64,000 nucleotides of DNA from Zasmidium citrigriseum (taxonomy: Eukaryota; Ascomycota; Dothideomycetes; Mycosphaerellales; Mycosphaerellaceae), in assembly GCA_002786025.1 (NCBI GenBank), contig NHNW01000052.1, positions 62,001 to 126,000 on the forward strand, written 5' to 3'. Below, piece by piece: positions 46,998 through 56,627 of the stretch. The position numbers were made by a program, and so were the translations under genes. The notes below the pieces were generated by a model, which had not been told where the DNA came from, ran no database searches, and saw only the letters and a program-made list of their open reading frames with translations. How positions within the stretch are numbered: the first letter of the stretch is position 1; every line of letters begins with the position of its first letter.

Positions 46998-47047
46998 TAG
47001 CGTAGTAGTACCGCGGGTACTAAACGTAAAGTCCCTCGTTCGAATCC
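46998..47047 (+). other. tRNA-like A-box/B-box pair (possible SINE or tRNA relic)
   Basis: TAGCGTAGTAG (46998-47008) fits the Pol III A-box consensus TRGYNNANNNG. GTTCGAATCC (47038-47047) fits the B box, at tRNA-like spacing. The acceptor and T stems do not pair well, so this is not a functional tRNA. A RIP-decayed tRNA-derived sequence is possible, and so is chance. Confidence 0.25.
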
Positions 47048-47660
47048 TAACGTATATACGTAGTACTATAGGTAGGCCTACGTAAAGGGAAGGTATACTC
47101 GTCCTTATTACGACGAGCACCTTAGTACGAAACTTAACTTAGTATATCTATCCTTACTACGACGAGTACCCTCGAAAGAAACTTAGTTTAGTAGCGTCTA
47201 GTCTTAACGTTATACCCTAGAAATAATACTTCCTTTAGGAGGTGTTTCCTTTAAACCGAACTTAATATACTAAATTTACTACCTTTAGGATTAGCGTCCT
47301 TATTAGACGCCCCGTTTATCGTATAATAATTAAAACCGATATAGGATTAGCGTCCTTATTAGACGCCCCGCCTACTATAGAGTAGTTAAAACTAACTAGT
47401 ATAACTTTATAGCTAGGTACTCGTAACTATTACTACTTTAGTAACTAATAAAGGTATAGGCTATAGCTCTTACTAGAGGCCCGTTATTACTATTATACTT
47501 ACTACGGAAATAAAGGTTCGCCCCTTATACTACCCCTCCTTTACCTTATAGTATTATAAGGGTTTATTTTACTCTTTTACTAGATACTAAAGTTCGGAAG
47601 GCGAAGATATAGTTGTTACCGCTAGGCTCGTATATATATAGATCGTTTAATTATAACTCG

Positions 47661-47710
47661 TCTAGTCTAGTATCTAGTATCTAGTCTAGTCTAGTCTAGT
47701 CTAGTCTAGT
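47661..47710 (+). repeat. Tandem array of CTAGT
   Basis: Interrupted run of the 5-bp unit CTAGT with TAT interruptions near 47671-47680. Confidence 0.75.
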
Positions 47711-49400
47711 TACTAGCCTATCGTTAACGCCTCTCTATCCTCTACCCTTCTTACTTTCTATCCCTTCGCTCTACCTCTTCGCTCTACCTCTTTACTCTAC
47801 TACTCTACTACTAGCCCTCCGCCCTTTACTCTCGTAGCTCTACTAGCGGGCCGCTACGTCTTAGTAACTCCCGCTTATTATCGCTATTTATAGTAGTATT
47901 ATCGCTACTAAAACCTTACCTACGCTAATATTATAAGTCGCTACCTACGAATCTTTATATACGCGCGACTATAAATCTTCGCCGCTCGCGCTCTTCTTTC
48001 TTCTTCCTTTTAATAACCTCTATACTAGTATAAGATAATAACTTAGGTTACTACCTCCGTCTCGTTAACGGTAGGTAGTAACTAGCTATAGTAGTTACTC
48101 TATCCTACCTAACGACGTTAAACTAAGCGGTCTAGCTTACGATAAAAACCGAGTAGTCTAGCTTACGATAAAAACCGAGCCGTAGGCTAGCTACTATCTA
48201 CGTTACTAAATAACCGAGTACCTTTAGAACAGCCTATCTCGTCCTTTATAACGTAAAACTAAGTACTACGAAGGTCTAGAAGAGTAGACTACTAGACCGC
48301 TTTACTCTAGTAGAGGTCTAGAAAAGTAGGATACTAGACCGCTTCGTTCTTTCGTCCGCTATAACGGTAAACTAGCCGCTAGCTACGGCGTAATATATCC
48401 TTTATCCTCTATTCGGAATCGATAAGATTCTAGTAGGTAGTAACGCTCTAACTACGATAAGTTACTATTATTATTAGGTTTGCTACTACTAAGCTATAGC
48501 TAAATATACTCTCTCTATCCTTACTAGAATCGATAAGATTCTATCCTATAGTAGGGCGCGCTAACTACGATAAGTTATTATTATCTTCTTATTTAGTCTT
48601 CTTCGCCTACCTAAGCTCTAATTACGCTAGTTATTAACTTAGCGAGTTACCTCTCTTACCTATAAGCTAGCTACTTATAGGCCTAGTATAAGACTATCTA
48701 GCGTTAACTCGCTTAGGCGATCTCTAAGAGGCGTAGGGTTTAGGGGTTTAGCTTAGAGTATCCTTAAGGGAGGCTCTTAATAGCGTAAGGTATACGATAT
48801 ATCTACCTCTTTTAACGCTTATCTTCGTCTAAGGCCCTTAGCTTACTAGGGTTATCTCGATATCGCTCTAAATACTATAACCTAGGCGTACCTTAGAGTC
48901 TACTTATAGGCTTCTAAATCGCGCTAAGGTTAGCTTATTAGATTAATAGCCTCCCTACGCTTAACTTAATACTACTTTAGTTACTAATTAAGAATATTAT
49001 AAAGGCTAATATATAATATACCTTCTACCCCCCCTCTAGGCGAGAGTATTAGTAGATTACTATATACTAATACCTAAGGCCCTTATCTTCCTCCTACTTA
49101 TAGTCTTCTACTTATTATTAAGAGGCGAGGTTGTTTCGGTAGAAGAGGGCTATACGCTATAAAGGACGGAAAGCTTTTTAAGAGCCTATAGGGTTATTAT
49201 ACGATTCGCTCTCTAGTATATTAGCTTTACCTACCTAACGTACGATATAGCTCTATAGAGTATTACTAAGACCCGTACGTTCTAAAAATAAGGCCCTATC
49301 TAACAATTAAGCTATATATATCTTCCTAGGCTTACCTTAGGCGATAAGTACGATATTTAGTAATAGATAGATAGATAGATAGATAAGATAAGATAAAGTC

Positions 49401-49460
49401 GGTAGATTTAGCGGCTTCGTATAGGTAGGCGGTAGATTTAGCGGCTTCGTATAGGTAGAT
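49401..49460 (+). repeat. 30-bp tandem duplication
   Basis: Two adjacent 30-bp units starting GGTAGATTTAGCGGCTTCGT at 49401 and 49431, identical except for the last two bases. A shortened relative (GGTAGCTTCGTATAGGTA) recurs near 49590-49607. Confidence 0.8.
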
Positions 49461-49481
49461 CGAGGATTCTATAGTAGCGAC

Positions 49482-49576
49482 GTAGAGCTAAATCGTTAAT
49501 AGGCGTAGAGCTAAATTAAAGAAGTCTATTATACTAGGGTACGTAGAGCTAAATTATCGTTAGTATAGAGCTAAAT
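49482..49576 (+). repeat. Cluster of 12-bp repeats GTAGAGCTAAAT, block 2
   Basis: Perfect copies at 49482, 49505 and 49543 and a one-base variant at 49565, in the same orientation as most copies of block 1, 3.8 kb away. Confidence 0.75.
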
Positions 49577-49709
49577 CGTAAATATCTTCGGTAGCTTCGT
49601 ATAGGTACGTAGGTACGTAGGCGATAGATTTAGTAGTACTAAACGTATACGGAGGGTAGTAATAGACGCGATAGCGATAATATAAGAAGCTTTAGTAATA
49701 GATATAGGC

Positions 49710-49857
49710 GTTAGCGATAGATTCGGTAGTATATTAATAGTTAGGAAGCGATAGGAGCTAAGATCTAGCTACCCGTAAATTTCGTAGGTAGCTTTAGCTA
49801 CGATCCCGCTAAGTCCTAACTTTAACCTATTAATATACTACCGAATCTATCGCTAAC
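49710..49857. repeat. Large palindrome: perfect 31-bp inverted arms around an 86-bp centre
   Basis: The arm at 49710-49740 is the exact reverse complement of 49827-49857. The centre contains a further small inverted repeat (GCTACC...GGTAGC). Because RIP acts on both strands, perfect pairing after RIP means both arms were hit in the same way or formed later. Confidence 0.85.
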
Positions 49858-50399
49858 TATCTATCGAATCTATCGAGAACGAAGACTAATATATTTATTA
49901 AAAGCGCTTTTAATCCGTCTATCTACTCTATAGCCTACGAACGAGCCTAAGAAGAAGCCTACGATATCTAGCCTCTAACGCCTACTAGTCTATAATAAGA
50001 TACGATTATAAAGAAGCGTATTATATACTATTAGTTACGGCTAAGGATAGTAGCTATCGAGAGGCTATAATATAGTAGACTATAAGCTAGGTCGGCTTAC
50101 TAAAGCTTTTATACGCTATATACTTATAGAGTATAAACCCTTCTACTTACTACTCTAGCTACTAGTACGACTACTAGCGTAACTACTAGCGTCCTTATCT
50201 ATTAGTCTACCTCTCTCTAAGCGAGTACGATCCCTCCTCGTACGTATAGACTAGGTTACGGTAGCGAAGGCCTAGTTAGCGTCCTTAAGGGTTATATCGC
50301 TATAGTCGGATAATAGTTAAGCTAACCGGCGCGCTATTAGAGGAGTACGAGTTAGACGACTAGTAGTAGGCGGTCTAGTCTAACCTTAAGGATTTACTA

Positions 50400-53300
50400 A
50401 TACCTTACGCTTCTAGGTAGCGGTACTACTCTCGGTAACCTACGATTAAGTCTAGTAAGCCTACGAAGGAGACTACTAAGACTAAGCCTAGAGACTACTA
50501 TAAATACTAGCCTATATCCGTAGAGAGATAGTAGTACTACTAGCCTAGATACTATCCTATAAAGCCTATCGACTCTCCTCTTCGACCTCTTCTAGTATCT
50601 TCTATAGCGTCGTAGGTACTAGTACTAGTACTAGAGCTATCTACGAATCGCTAGTAGTAGCGGCGGCCTACTCTACCTACTTAGCTACCTTCTCTCGGGC
50701 CTTCTTCTCCTTACTACGGGCTTTACGTACCGCCTTAATCTTCTCGTACTCGTCGTATATAGTATCCGATATATTAACGATCTCGGTAACTAGATTATCT
50801 ATAACGTTCTAATACTCTTAGATCTACCCCTTAAGTTATATAGGTCTAGTACTATCCTTCGCCTTCTAGACCTTATCGATAATCTCCTCGGCTATAATAG
50901 GAATATCCTAGTTCTACTAGTCGAGGCTAGTCTCTACCTTAAAGATAAGACTAAGGTCCTAGACTAGAGGATCCTTTATAAAGAAGGAAGCTAGTATAAT
51001 AAACGAGCGAGTATTATTATTATTATAGAAGCGCTTTTCTACTATCTCGGAGTACTACTTCTTAATAAGTAGTACGGTAAACGCTAGTCTAGTTCTAGCC
51101 CGTAGCTTCTACGGCTTCTACGATATACGCTTAGGCGGTAGAGTAAAGAAGTCGTCGTTATACTCGTCGTCGTACTTCTTATCGTAGATATTATAGTAGT
51201 CTAGACTACTAACGATAACCTTAACCGCTAGGTAGATCTTCTTATACTCCTAGAGGTAGTCGAGGATAACCTTACGTAGGTATAGGCTAGTACTAGTATT
51301 ATTATAACGATACTCGTTCTATAACTTCTAGAAGATTAACTTAATAGCCTTACGCTTCTTAATCTTGTCCTTAGTCTAGTACTTAGTAGCTACTTAGCTA
51401 TTAATAAGATTATCGTCCTCCTTATCTTTAATAATACCTTTACCTTATACCTTAAAGCGAAGCTAAGATTATAGACGAAGTTCGTAGTCTATAGTAGGAT
51501 AACGAGGATCGTAAGATACTAAACATAGACCCTTACGAGAACCTATTAATAATACTAACGCTAAGCGAGGACGGGTACGAGACTAGCGGCGCGGTACTCT
51601 CGCGCGAGATACGCTAGCGCTACGTAATCTCTATCGACTAGCCTACTATTACTATTACTAAGTATCTATACTAGCCTCTAGTATAGGCTTTAAGCTCTTA
51701 ATAGATTCGTCGATATAGTACGGTATAAAGAAGAAGGCGACGCTCTACTCGTCGCCTAGATTACGCCTACTACGGCCGAGCCGCTAGATTAAATCCTTAA
51801 GATCCTTCGTAATTAGTAGCTTCTACTAGATAACGAACTTAATATTAGGGACGTTAATACTAGTACTTAAAGAGGTAGTAGCGATTATAATTCGAATTAG
51901 GGACTCTAGCGACTTATACTTCTCGTACCTCTTATCCTTATCCTAATCTATAATAGTACTAGTATAGAAGGAAACGATAATCTTAACGTTAAGTTCTCGA
52001 GGCCTACTACCGTCTTCGTAGTACTTCTAGGCGTAGCTAGCTAGTAGATACTTAGTATCGTTAAGGAGCTATTAACGGACGTCCTATACGTTATCCTAGA
52101 CTCTATTACGGCTATCGACGAAGATTAGCGTCTTCTAGATCTTCCGAGGAGTACTAACCTTAACGCCTTCTTTAGTCTTCTCGCTACCCTTCTTAACTAC
52201 GAAGTATAGGTAGTCGAAGTTACTTAAACTACCCTAAGGAATAGTCTTAAAGACGTACTTAGTGTCTAGCCTAAACGATATTAGCTTACTTACTTACTTA
52301 AGAGCTAAACTAGACTAAGACGTACCTATTAACGCTTCTACGGATAATCTTCGTCTAGAATTCCTTAGGCCTAACCTTCCGAAAGCTAGTATACTTAAGT
52401 ATAAACTCTTCTATCTCTACGGATAGTATAGTAGAGTAACTAAGTAAGATAGTATCTATACGAAGGATCTTCCGTAGCTAGGCTATCTAGGTATACTTCT
52501 ATCTAAAGCTCTCGCTCTATTTCTTAACTAAGTAGACCTTATTAATAACTATTAAACTAATACGATCTAAGATATATAGCTTCTATAAAAGCTCGCGGAA
52601 GTTAGGTATAGACGCCTACTCTAGACTAAGGACGATAGTTTAGTATAGACCCTTCTCGATCTTATCGTATATCTCGGGATCTAGCTTCTTCGCTTCTATA
52701 TTAATAAAATAAGTATCGATAGCCTTATTCTTCTTTAGCTACTCGCTTACTCGACGGATATCTTCCTTCTACTCTTTACTAAGATAGTTTAAAGGGACGA
52801 TCTAGAGAATAACCTACCTAGTATTAGTATTATTTATTCCTAGAACTTATTTCGAGATTTCGAATTTATACCTTACTAGTTAATATACTATAGCTATAGA
52901 ATATTAAGCTCTTACTAGTACCTATCTTAGCGGCTATTAGGATATTAGTTTATCCGAAGATAAGTACCTAGGCTATATCTATCTACTATTACATAGGAGT
53001 ATACTTATAGCCGTCGGGATATAGGATCCTTAGGTACTTCTTTAAGCCTAACTTAATAATCTTCCTATAGTAGCTACTAGTATAGGGATTACTACTAGCG
53101 TTATATATAAGCTACTAGACTTCCTTTAAGGACGTAGAAGGACTCGAGATACGGGCGGTATAGTCGCGGAAGTACTTATCGACCTTATTACTTAAGGTAG
53201 TACTTAGTAGCTACGATATATTAGTAACTACCCGCCTTAATAACTACCTACCTCGATAACTACTTACCTCGATAACTACCTACCTCGACGACTACCTACC

Positions 53301-53450
53301 TATATAACTTACTAAAGCGACTAGTATAACGCTAAAGTCTAGCCTCTTACGAGTTACTACTAGACGGGGAATACGAGCCTAAGAGCCCGCCTACTACTTC
53401 TTTAAAGCTTTCGCTACCTTCTCTACTTTCGCCGCCTTCTAGCGTACTTT
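50400..53450 (-). pseudogene. RIP-killed RecQ-like superfamily 2 DNA helicase
   Basis: On the minus strand, with TAG/TAA read as former Gln/Trp codons, the frame shows SF2 helicase motifs in order. Motif I lies at 52930-52908 (AAK-x-G-T-x-KS, where AGT follows T and so derives from GGT under RIP, giving GTGKS). A segment follows with KTLIFVDSRNRVQDNV and ATTSLSTSINVPNIKFVIQ. Motif VI is at 51786-51763 and reads QRLGR-x-x-R; undoing T-A to T-G in two codons gives QRLGRGGR. The two motifs are about 390 codons apart, as in helicase cores. A charged, helical C-terminal extension runs to about 50.4 kb (KIKAVRKARSKEKKARE). Many stops and no ATG: non-functional. Confidence 0.65.
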
Positions 53451-54175
53451 TCTAGGCCCTATTAGATTACCTCTAGTCTAGTATACTACTTCTATAAGGA
53501 GGTAGGTAACGAGGTGTCTAGATAATAGAGTACTAAGGTATTTAGAGATAGAGGCGTCTAGGGGTAGAAGCGTTTATAGTAGATAAGGGACGGAAATAGA
53601 ACTAAAGCTACGCTATACGTTAGTACGGGCCGTTATAGTCTAGTTTATAACTAGAGAGATACGATAGGGGGTTATAAATATAATAAGAGGTCGTAAATAA
53701 GGCTAGTAGTCGTAAATAGACTAGGAGCTTCTAGCTAGATTTGCCCTCTAGCTTTATTATAGTATAATACCTATACTTTATAGTATTAAAATCTATATTA
53801 ATTTATAGAGAGTATTAAGGAGATAGAGCGTATATATTTTATTTACTTAGAAATATCCTATTTAGTTGTAGGTAGACTCTAGGGGGTATATATAGCAATC
53901 CGCTATAGTATACCCCTATTTTACTTAGACTACGTATAACTTTTAAGTATCTATATATTTTACTATATAATATATAAACCAAATATTTATTAAGCTTGTC
54001 CCCGGGTATAAGGCTAACTTTAAGTACGATACGCCCGGTAGTTGTTGTAATATCGCATTTCTAAGATTTAGTGATGGGGTGGATGGTAGCACAGTCGCAC
54101 GTTTTGTCCTCAGGCGCTCCGCAAGAGAGCTTGCCGAACGAGGCTAAACCGAGTTGGGCAAGCGGCTGGAGGAGC

Positions 54176-54193
54176 GCCTGACTTGGGAGGTAG
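54176..54193 (-). repeat. Right terminal inverted repeat (18 bp)
   Basis: The reverse complement reads CTACCTCCCAAGTCAGGC. It matches the left end at 14 of 18 bases; all differences are C/T or G/A. Confidence 0.75.
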
Positions 54194-54201
54194 CTCTGGG
54201 C
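54194..54201 (+). repeat. Target-site duplication, right copy (CTCTGGGC)
   Basis: Identical to 41752-41759. Here it encodes LWA in the same frame as in the left half of the F-box gene. Confidence 0.85.
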
Positions 54202-54730
54202 TGGCGAGGATCCCAGCGAGGAGTATTGGATCAAAGATATGGACGGGACCTGGTCGCCTCCCACCGAACCCGACTTCGATGATTTCGATCAGGAGATCTT
54301 TGAATCCAAATTCGTCGAGGGTCCAGAAGTGCGCAACGGGTATGTCGCCCGTGCCATGGTCAATGCTGCAGTAGACGAGACGCTGGCGAAGTCCATATTT
54401 CAGTGCATCTCGTCTGAGACGTTGCAGAGGCTGAGTGTTAAGACTACACATGGCGCTGTCTTTACTTGTCACGGCGGTCCTCCAAGACATTTGCTCTGGG
54501 TGATGGAACAGATCTCCCGTGACTGGGTGGTGGAGAGGAAGATACGCGACGACATGAGGAGTGAGCTGGTAGTCAGAGACGTCACTCAACCCCTTCCAAG
54601 AGCGCGATTTGAGCTCAAAGGACCGACACTTGAGGTCTTCCAACGGGTATGGCCGGGACTCCCAGAGGAGAAGAAGGAAGATTGGGCAAAGTGGTGGTGG
54701 TCGTATCCCTTGGAGGTGCATTCTTCGTAA
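54194..54730 (+). pseudogene. 3' half of the disrupted F-box/LRR gene (178 codons)
   Basis: The frame LWAGEDPSEEYWIKDMDGTW...DFDDFDQEIFESKF... to ...WWWSYPLEVHSS ends at TAA 54728-54730. Just before it, TAG at 54191-54193 is the last triplet of the element. This half overlaps the left half by the duplicated 8 bp and continues its frame, giving about 647 codons for the intact gene. A start at the internal ATG 54239 would give a 163-aa protein, but nothing suggests that it is an independent gene. It is open throughout, with no sign of RIP leaking in from the element. Confidence 0.83.
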
Positions 54731-54978
54731 GACGCGTGAGCAAAGGCTCCATGTCAAGACCCAACCAGGGCCGTGGGACCCGTAGCGATAAAAGCTCGTC
54801 GAGCGAGTCCACGAATGTTGTGTACAATGCACACACCCGGTGACGTGGATCAGCCGTGGAGATGTGGACAAGCAAACGTCACTCCATCATTCACGTCTCC
54901 CTGTCTATCGCACATAGATGTACTCTGTCTGCACAAAACACCCCTCCACATCCAACTCCGCCGCCATTTGACGTATCC

Positions 54979-56244
54979 ATGTCGACGCCACCTCCTCAGC
55001 AGCAGCGCGCACCCCCAAACACTTCCATCCCGCTCCCATCCTTGCCGCCAGCGTCGTTCGAAGCCTTACCCCCACCCGCGACTTCTCCGCGCATTCAACG
55101 CATCCTCCGCACCCTTCGCGGACTCTATTCGGGCGCCGAACCAATCCAAGACTCACGAATTGCCTTCTCTATCACGCCGGCGGAATTCTCTCACCTGTAC
55201 GAACGTTTTCTCGAGCCGCAGGATACAGCTTGCGAAGACGCCGACTTTCGGCACTGGTGCAGCCGACTCCGCTGGAGCTGGGATCCGCTGGAAGCGCAGT
55301 GTGTGGTTTGCATACCGAATGCCGCGCATCAGCGTTTTGTGAAGTTGGTAAGGGAGGCGGTGTTAAGGAGGCGGGATGTGTTGGCGGCGCAGTGGAGGGC
55401 GAATGGCCAGGAGGATGCGGCGAGGGTGGTGGAAATGATTGGCGATGCGGGCAACCCGACCATATTCTTTGACCACCAGGAAAGGATAATGCACGGTGAC
55501 AGCGGGGAGCGGAGTGGCAGTGAGGAGCGGAGCGGCATGGTGGTGGAGAGCAACGGCGAGGATGAGCCACAGCAGCCCAGCACAGCAACGACCTCCTTCG
55601 ACTCGCGGGAAACGGATGATCCGCCAGCATTCCGGACGGCCGACATCACTTTCTCGCACGATCGCCAAAGGCACTACCCGCCACTAGTGATGGAAGTCGG
55701 TAACTCACAGACTGCCGAATCTCTCGCGAGCACTGGCGAAGCGTACATCCTGGACAGCGACTGTTACATCACCACCGCCGTCGGCTTCGACATTCCCTCC
55801 TATGCTCCCCCGAAGCAACGCACCAAGTCAGGTGGCATAAAGAAGCCGCAAACGCCAAGTCCCGCGGCATACGTTACGCTTTGGCGCTCGGTTTTGAAGG
55901 AAGAAGTGGGCGACGTGGACATTAGCATGGACCGGTTGCCATTTCGCAATGACAGTGGCGACGCGCAGGCAGGCACCCTGGATCTGAAAGTTCACGATTT
56001 CATGCCGCCCCAGATTCTTAACGACGAAGACACCACCTCCCCAACGTTCCTTACCAAAGAGCAACTGGACACAACACTCGCCGAGATCCCATTTGCGGAG
56101 CTAGCGGGCATGCTGCGGGAGGCCGAGAACGTGCAGCGCCAGAGCTGGAAACCGGTTACGCAAAAGTATGGACAAAAAGGCCAGACGCGAACTCGGAAGA
56201 GGAAGCTGACGACTCCGGGCTTTGGGCGTGAGCCTCATGAATGA
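54979..56244 (+). CDS. Fungal PD-(D/E)XK-like domain protein, 421 aa
   Basis: The ATG at 54979 (MSTPPPQQQR) is preferred; ATG 54862 in the same frame would add 39 residues. The N-terminus is disordered. The core resembles a widespread fungal family with a restriction-endonuclease-like fold: an acidic strand ADITFSHD (about 224-231), then PPLVMEVGNSQTAESL (about 236-251), SDCYITTAVGFDIP (about 262-275) and AAYVTLWRSVL. In that family the second strand usually reads E-V-x-x-S-Q-K. Here the expected lysine is replaced by threonine, so nuclease activity is doubtful. The C-terminus is basic (QTRTRKRKLT). Role unknown; such genes often expand next to transposons. Confidence 0.65.
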   Translation: MSTPPPQQQRAPPNTSIPLPSLPPASFEALPPPATSPRIQRILRTLRGLYSGAEPIQDSRIAFSITPAEFSHLYERFLEPQDTACEDADFRHWCSRLRWSWDPLEAQCVVCIPNAAHQRFVKLVREAVLRRRDVLAAQWRANGQEDAARVVEMIGDAGNPTIFFDHQERIMHGDSGERSGSEERSGMVVESNGEDEPQQPSTATTSFDSRETDDPPAFRTADITFSHDRQRHYPPLVMEVGNSQTAESLASTGEAYILDSDCYITTAVGFDIPSYAPPKQRTKSGGIKKPQTPSPAAYVTLWRSVLKEEVGDVDISMDRLPFRNDSGDAQAGTLDLKVHDFMPPQILNDEDTTSPTFLTKEQLDTTLAEIPFAELAGMLREAENVQRQSWKPVTQKYGQKGQTRTRKRKLTTPGFGREPHE

Positions 56245-56627
56245 TTGAGCGTGGTAATGGCAATAGAGCCTGAAAATCCAATGGAACCACAGGACCATGC
56301 CCCCCTACGATCAGAGTGATTGTGAGGGTCACTTCCCTGGTTACACAAAGGTTCACAACGCTCGACTTTTCCCACACAAGTGTTCTTCACGATACAATGA
56401 ACGAAGGACTGCCTTCGTAGGCTTGGAAAACGCCTTTGTCCCTCGAAAACGACGACGCATGGGCCGTTGAGGAGTATATACGTGGACCGGAATCCACCTG
56501 AGACTGTCTCAGCAGATTCCCCCAAGACCCGTTCTCCAACATCACCAGCAACGATCGAACAGCAGGAAACCAAAGACTGGATCAGACACTGTCTTTACCT
56601 TTGAGACACTCCAACGAGACACCAGCC
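56245..56627. other. Intergenic region
   Basis: 383 bp between two plus-strand genes. It contains a GAGTATATACG stretch near 56470-56480 that could serve as a TATA-like element for the next gene. Nothing else is recognised. Confidence 0.4.

Larger units (their letters stand above)
45690..50400. other. Central part of the element: repeats, no recognisable gene
   Basis: This 4.7-kb RIP-mutated stretch lies between the two decayed coding regions. I could not find a long frame with protein character here even after allowing for RIP. It holds the tandem arrays, the second GTAGAGCTAAAT block, the palindrome and the tRNA-like boxes listed separately, plus short runs such as (GTA)n near 46087 and (GATA)n near 49363-49396. 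Confidence 0.5.
41760..54193. mobile_element. 12.4-kb RIP-mutated DNA transposon (possibly nested) inserted in an F-box gene
   Basis: Boundaries are set by the 8-bp duplication outside and by inverted ends inside: CTACCTCCTAAATTAGAC at 41760-41777, and CTACCTCCCAAGTCAGGC as the reverse complement of 54176-54193. They match at 14 of 18 positions, and all four differences are transitions. From about 41880 to 54045 the DNA has almost no CpA or TpG but keeps CpG, the mark of RIP. No ATG-started gene can therefore exist inside. The first 107 bp and last 142 bp escaped RIP. Decayed coding regions, repeats and a palindrome inside are annotated separately. No reverse transcriptase, long terminal repeats or Starship-type recombinase was recognised. 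Confidence 0.88.

Noticed and set aside
41880..54045. Centromere or subtelomere suggested by the gene desert and RecQ-like helicase
   Set aside because: Single-copy housekeeping genes continue on both sides, no telomere repeats are present, and the two halves of one F-box gene flank the tract.
41867..54051. Inner terminal repeats ATTACAACA as proof of a second element
   Set aside because: Nine bases are too few and no matching target duplication was found beside them; kept only as a hint in the nested-insertion finding.
41760..54193. Starship-type giant element or LTR retrotransposon
   Set aside because: No tyrosine-recombinase/DUF3435-like gene was recognised at an edge, no long direct repeats flank the tract, and the ends are short inverted repeats with an 8-bp duplication.
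54239..54730. Independent 163-aa gene starting at ATG 54239
   Set aside because: It is in frame with the right target-site duplication and continues the left half of the F-box gene, so it is better read as the 3' part of that gene.
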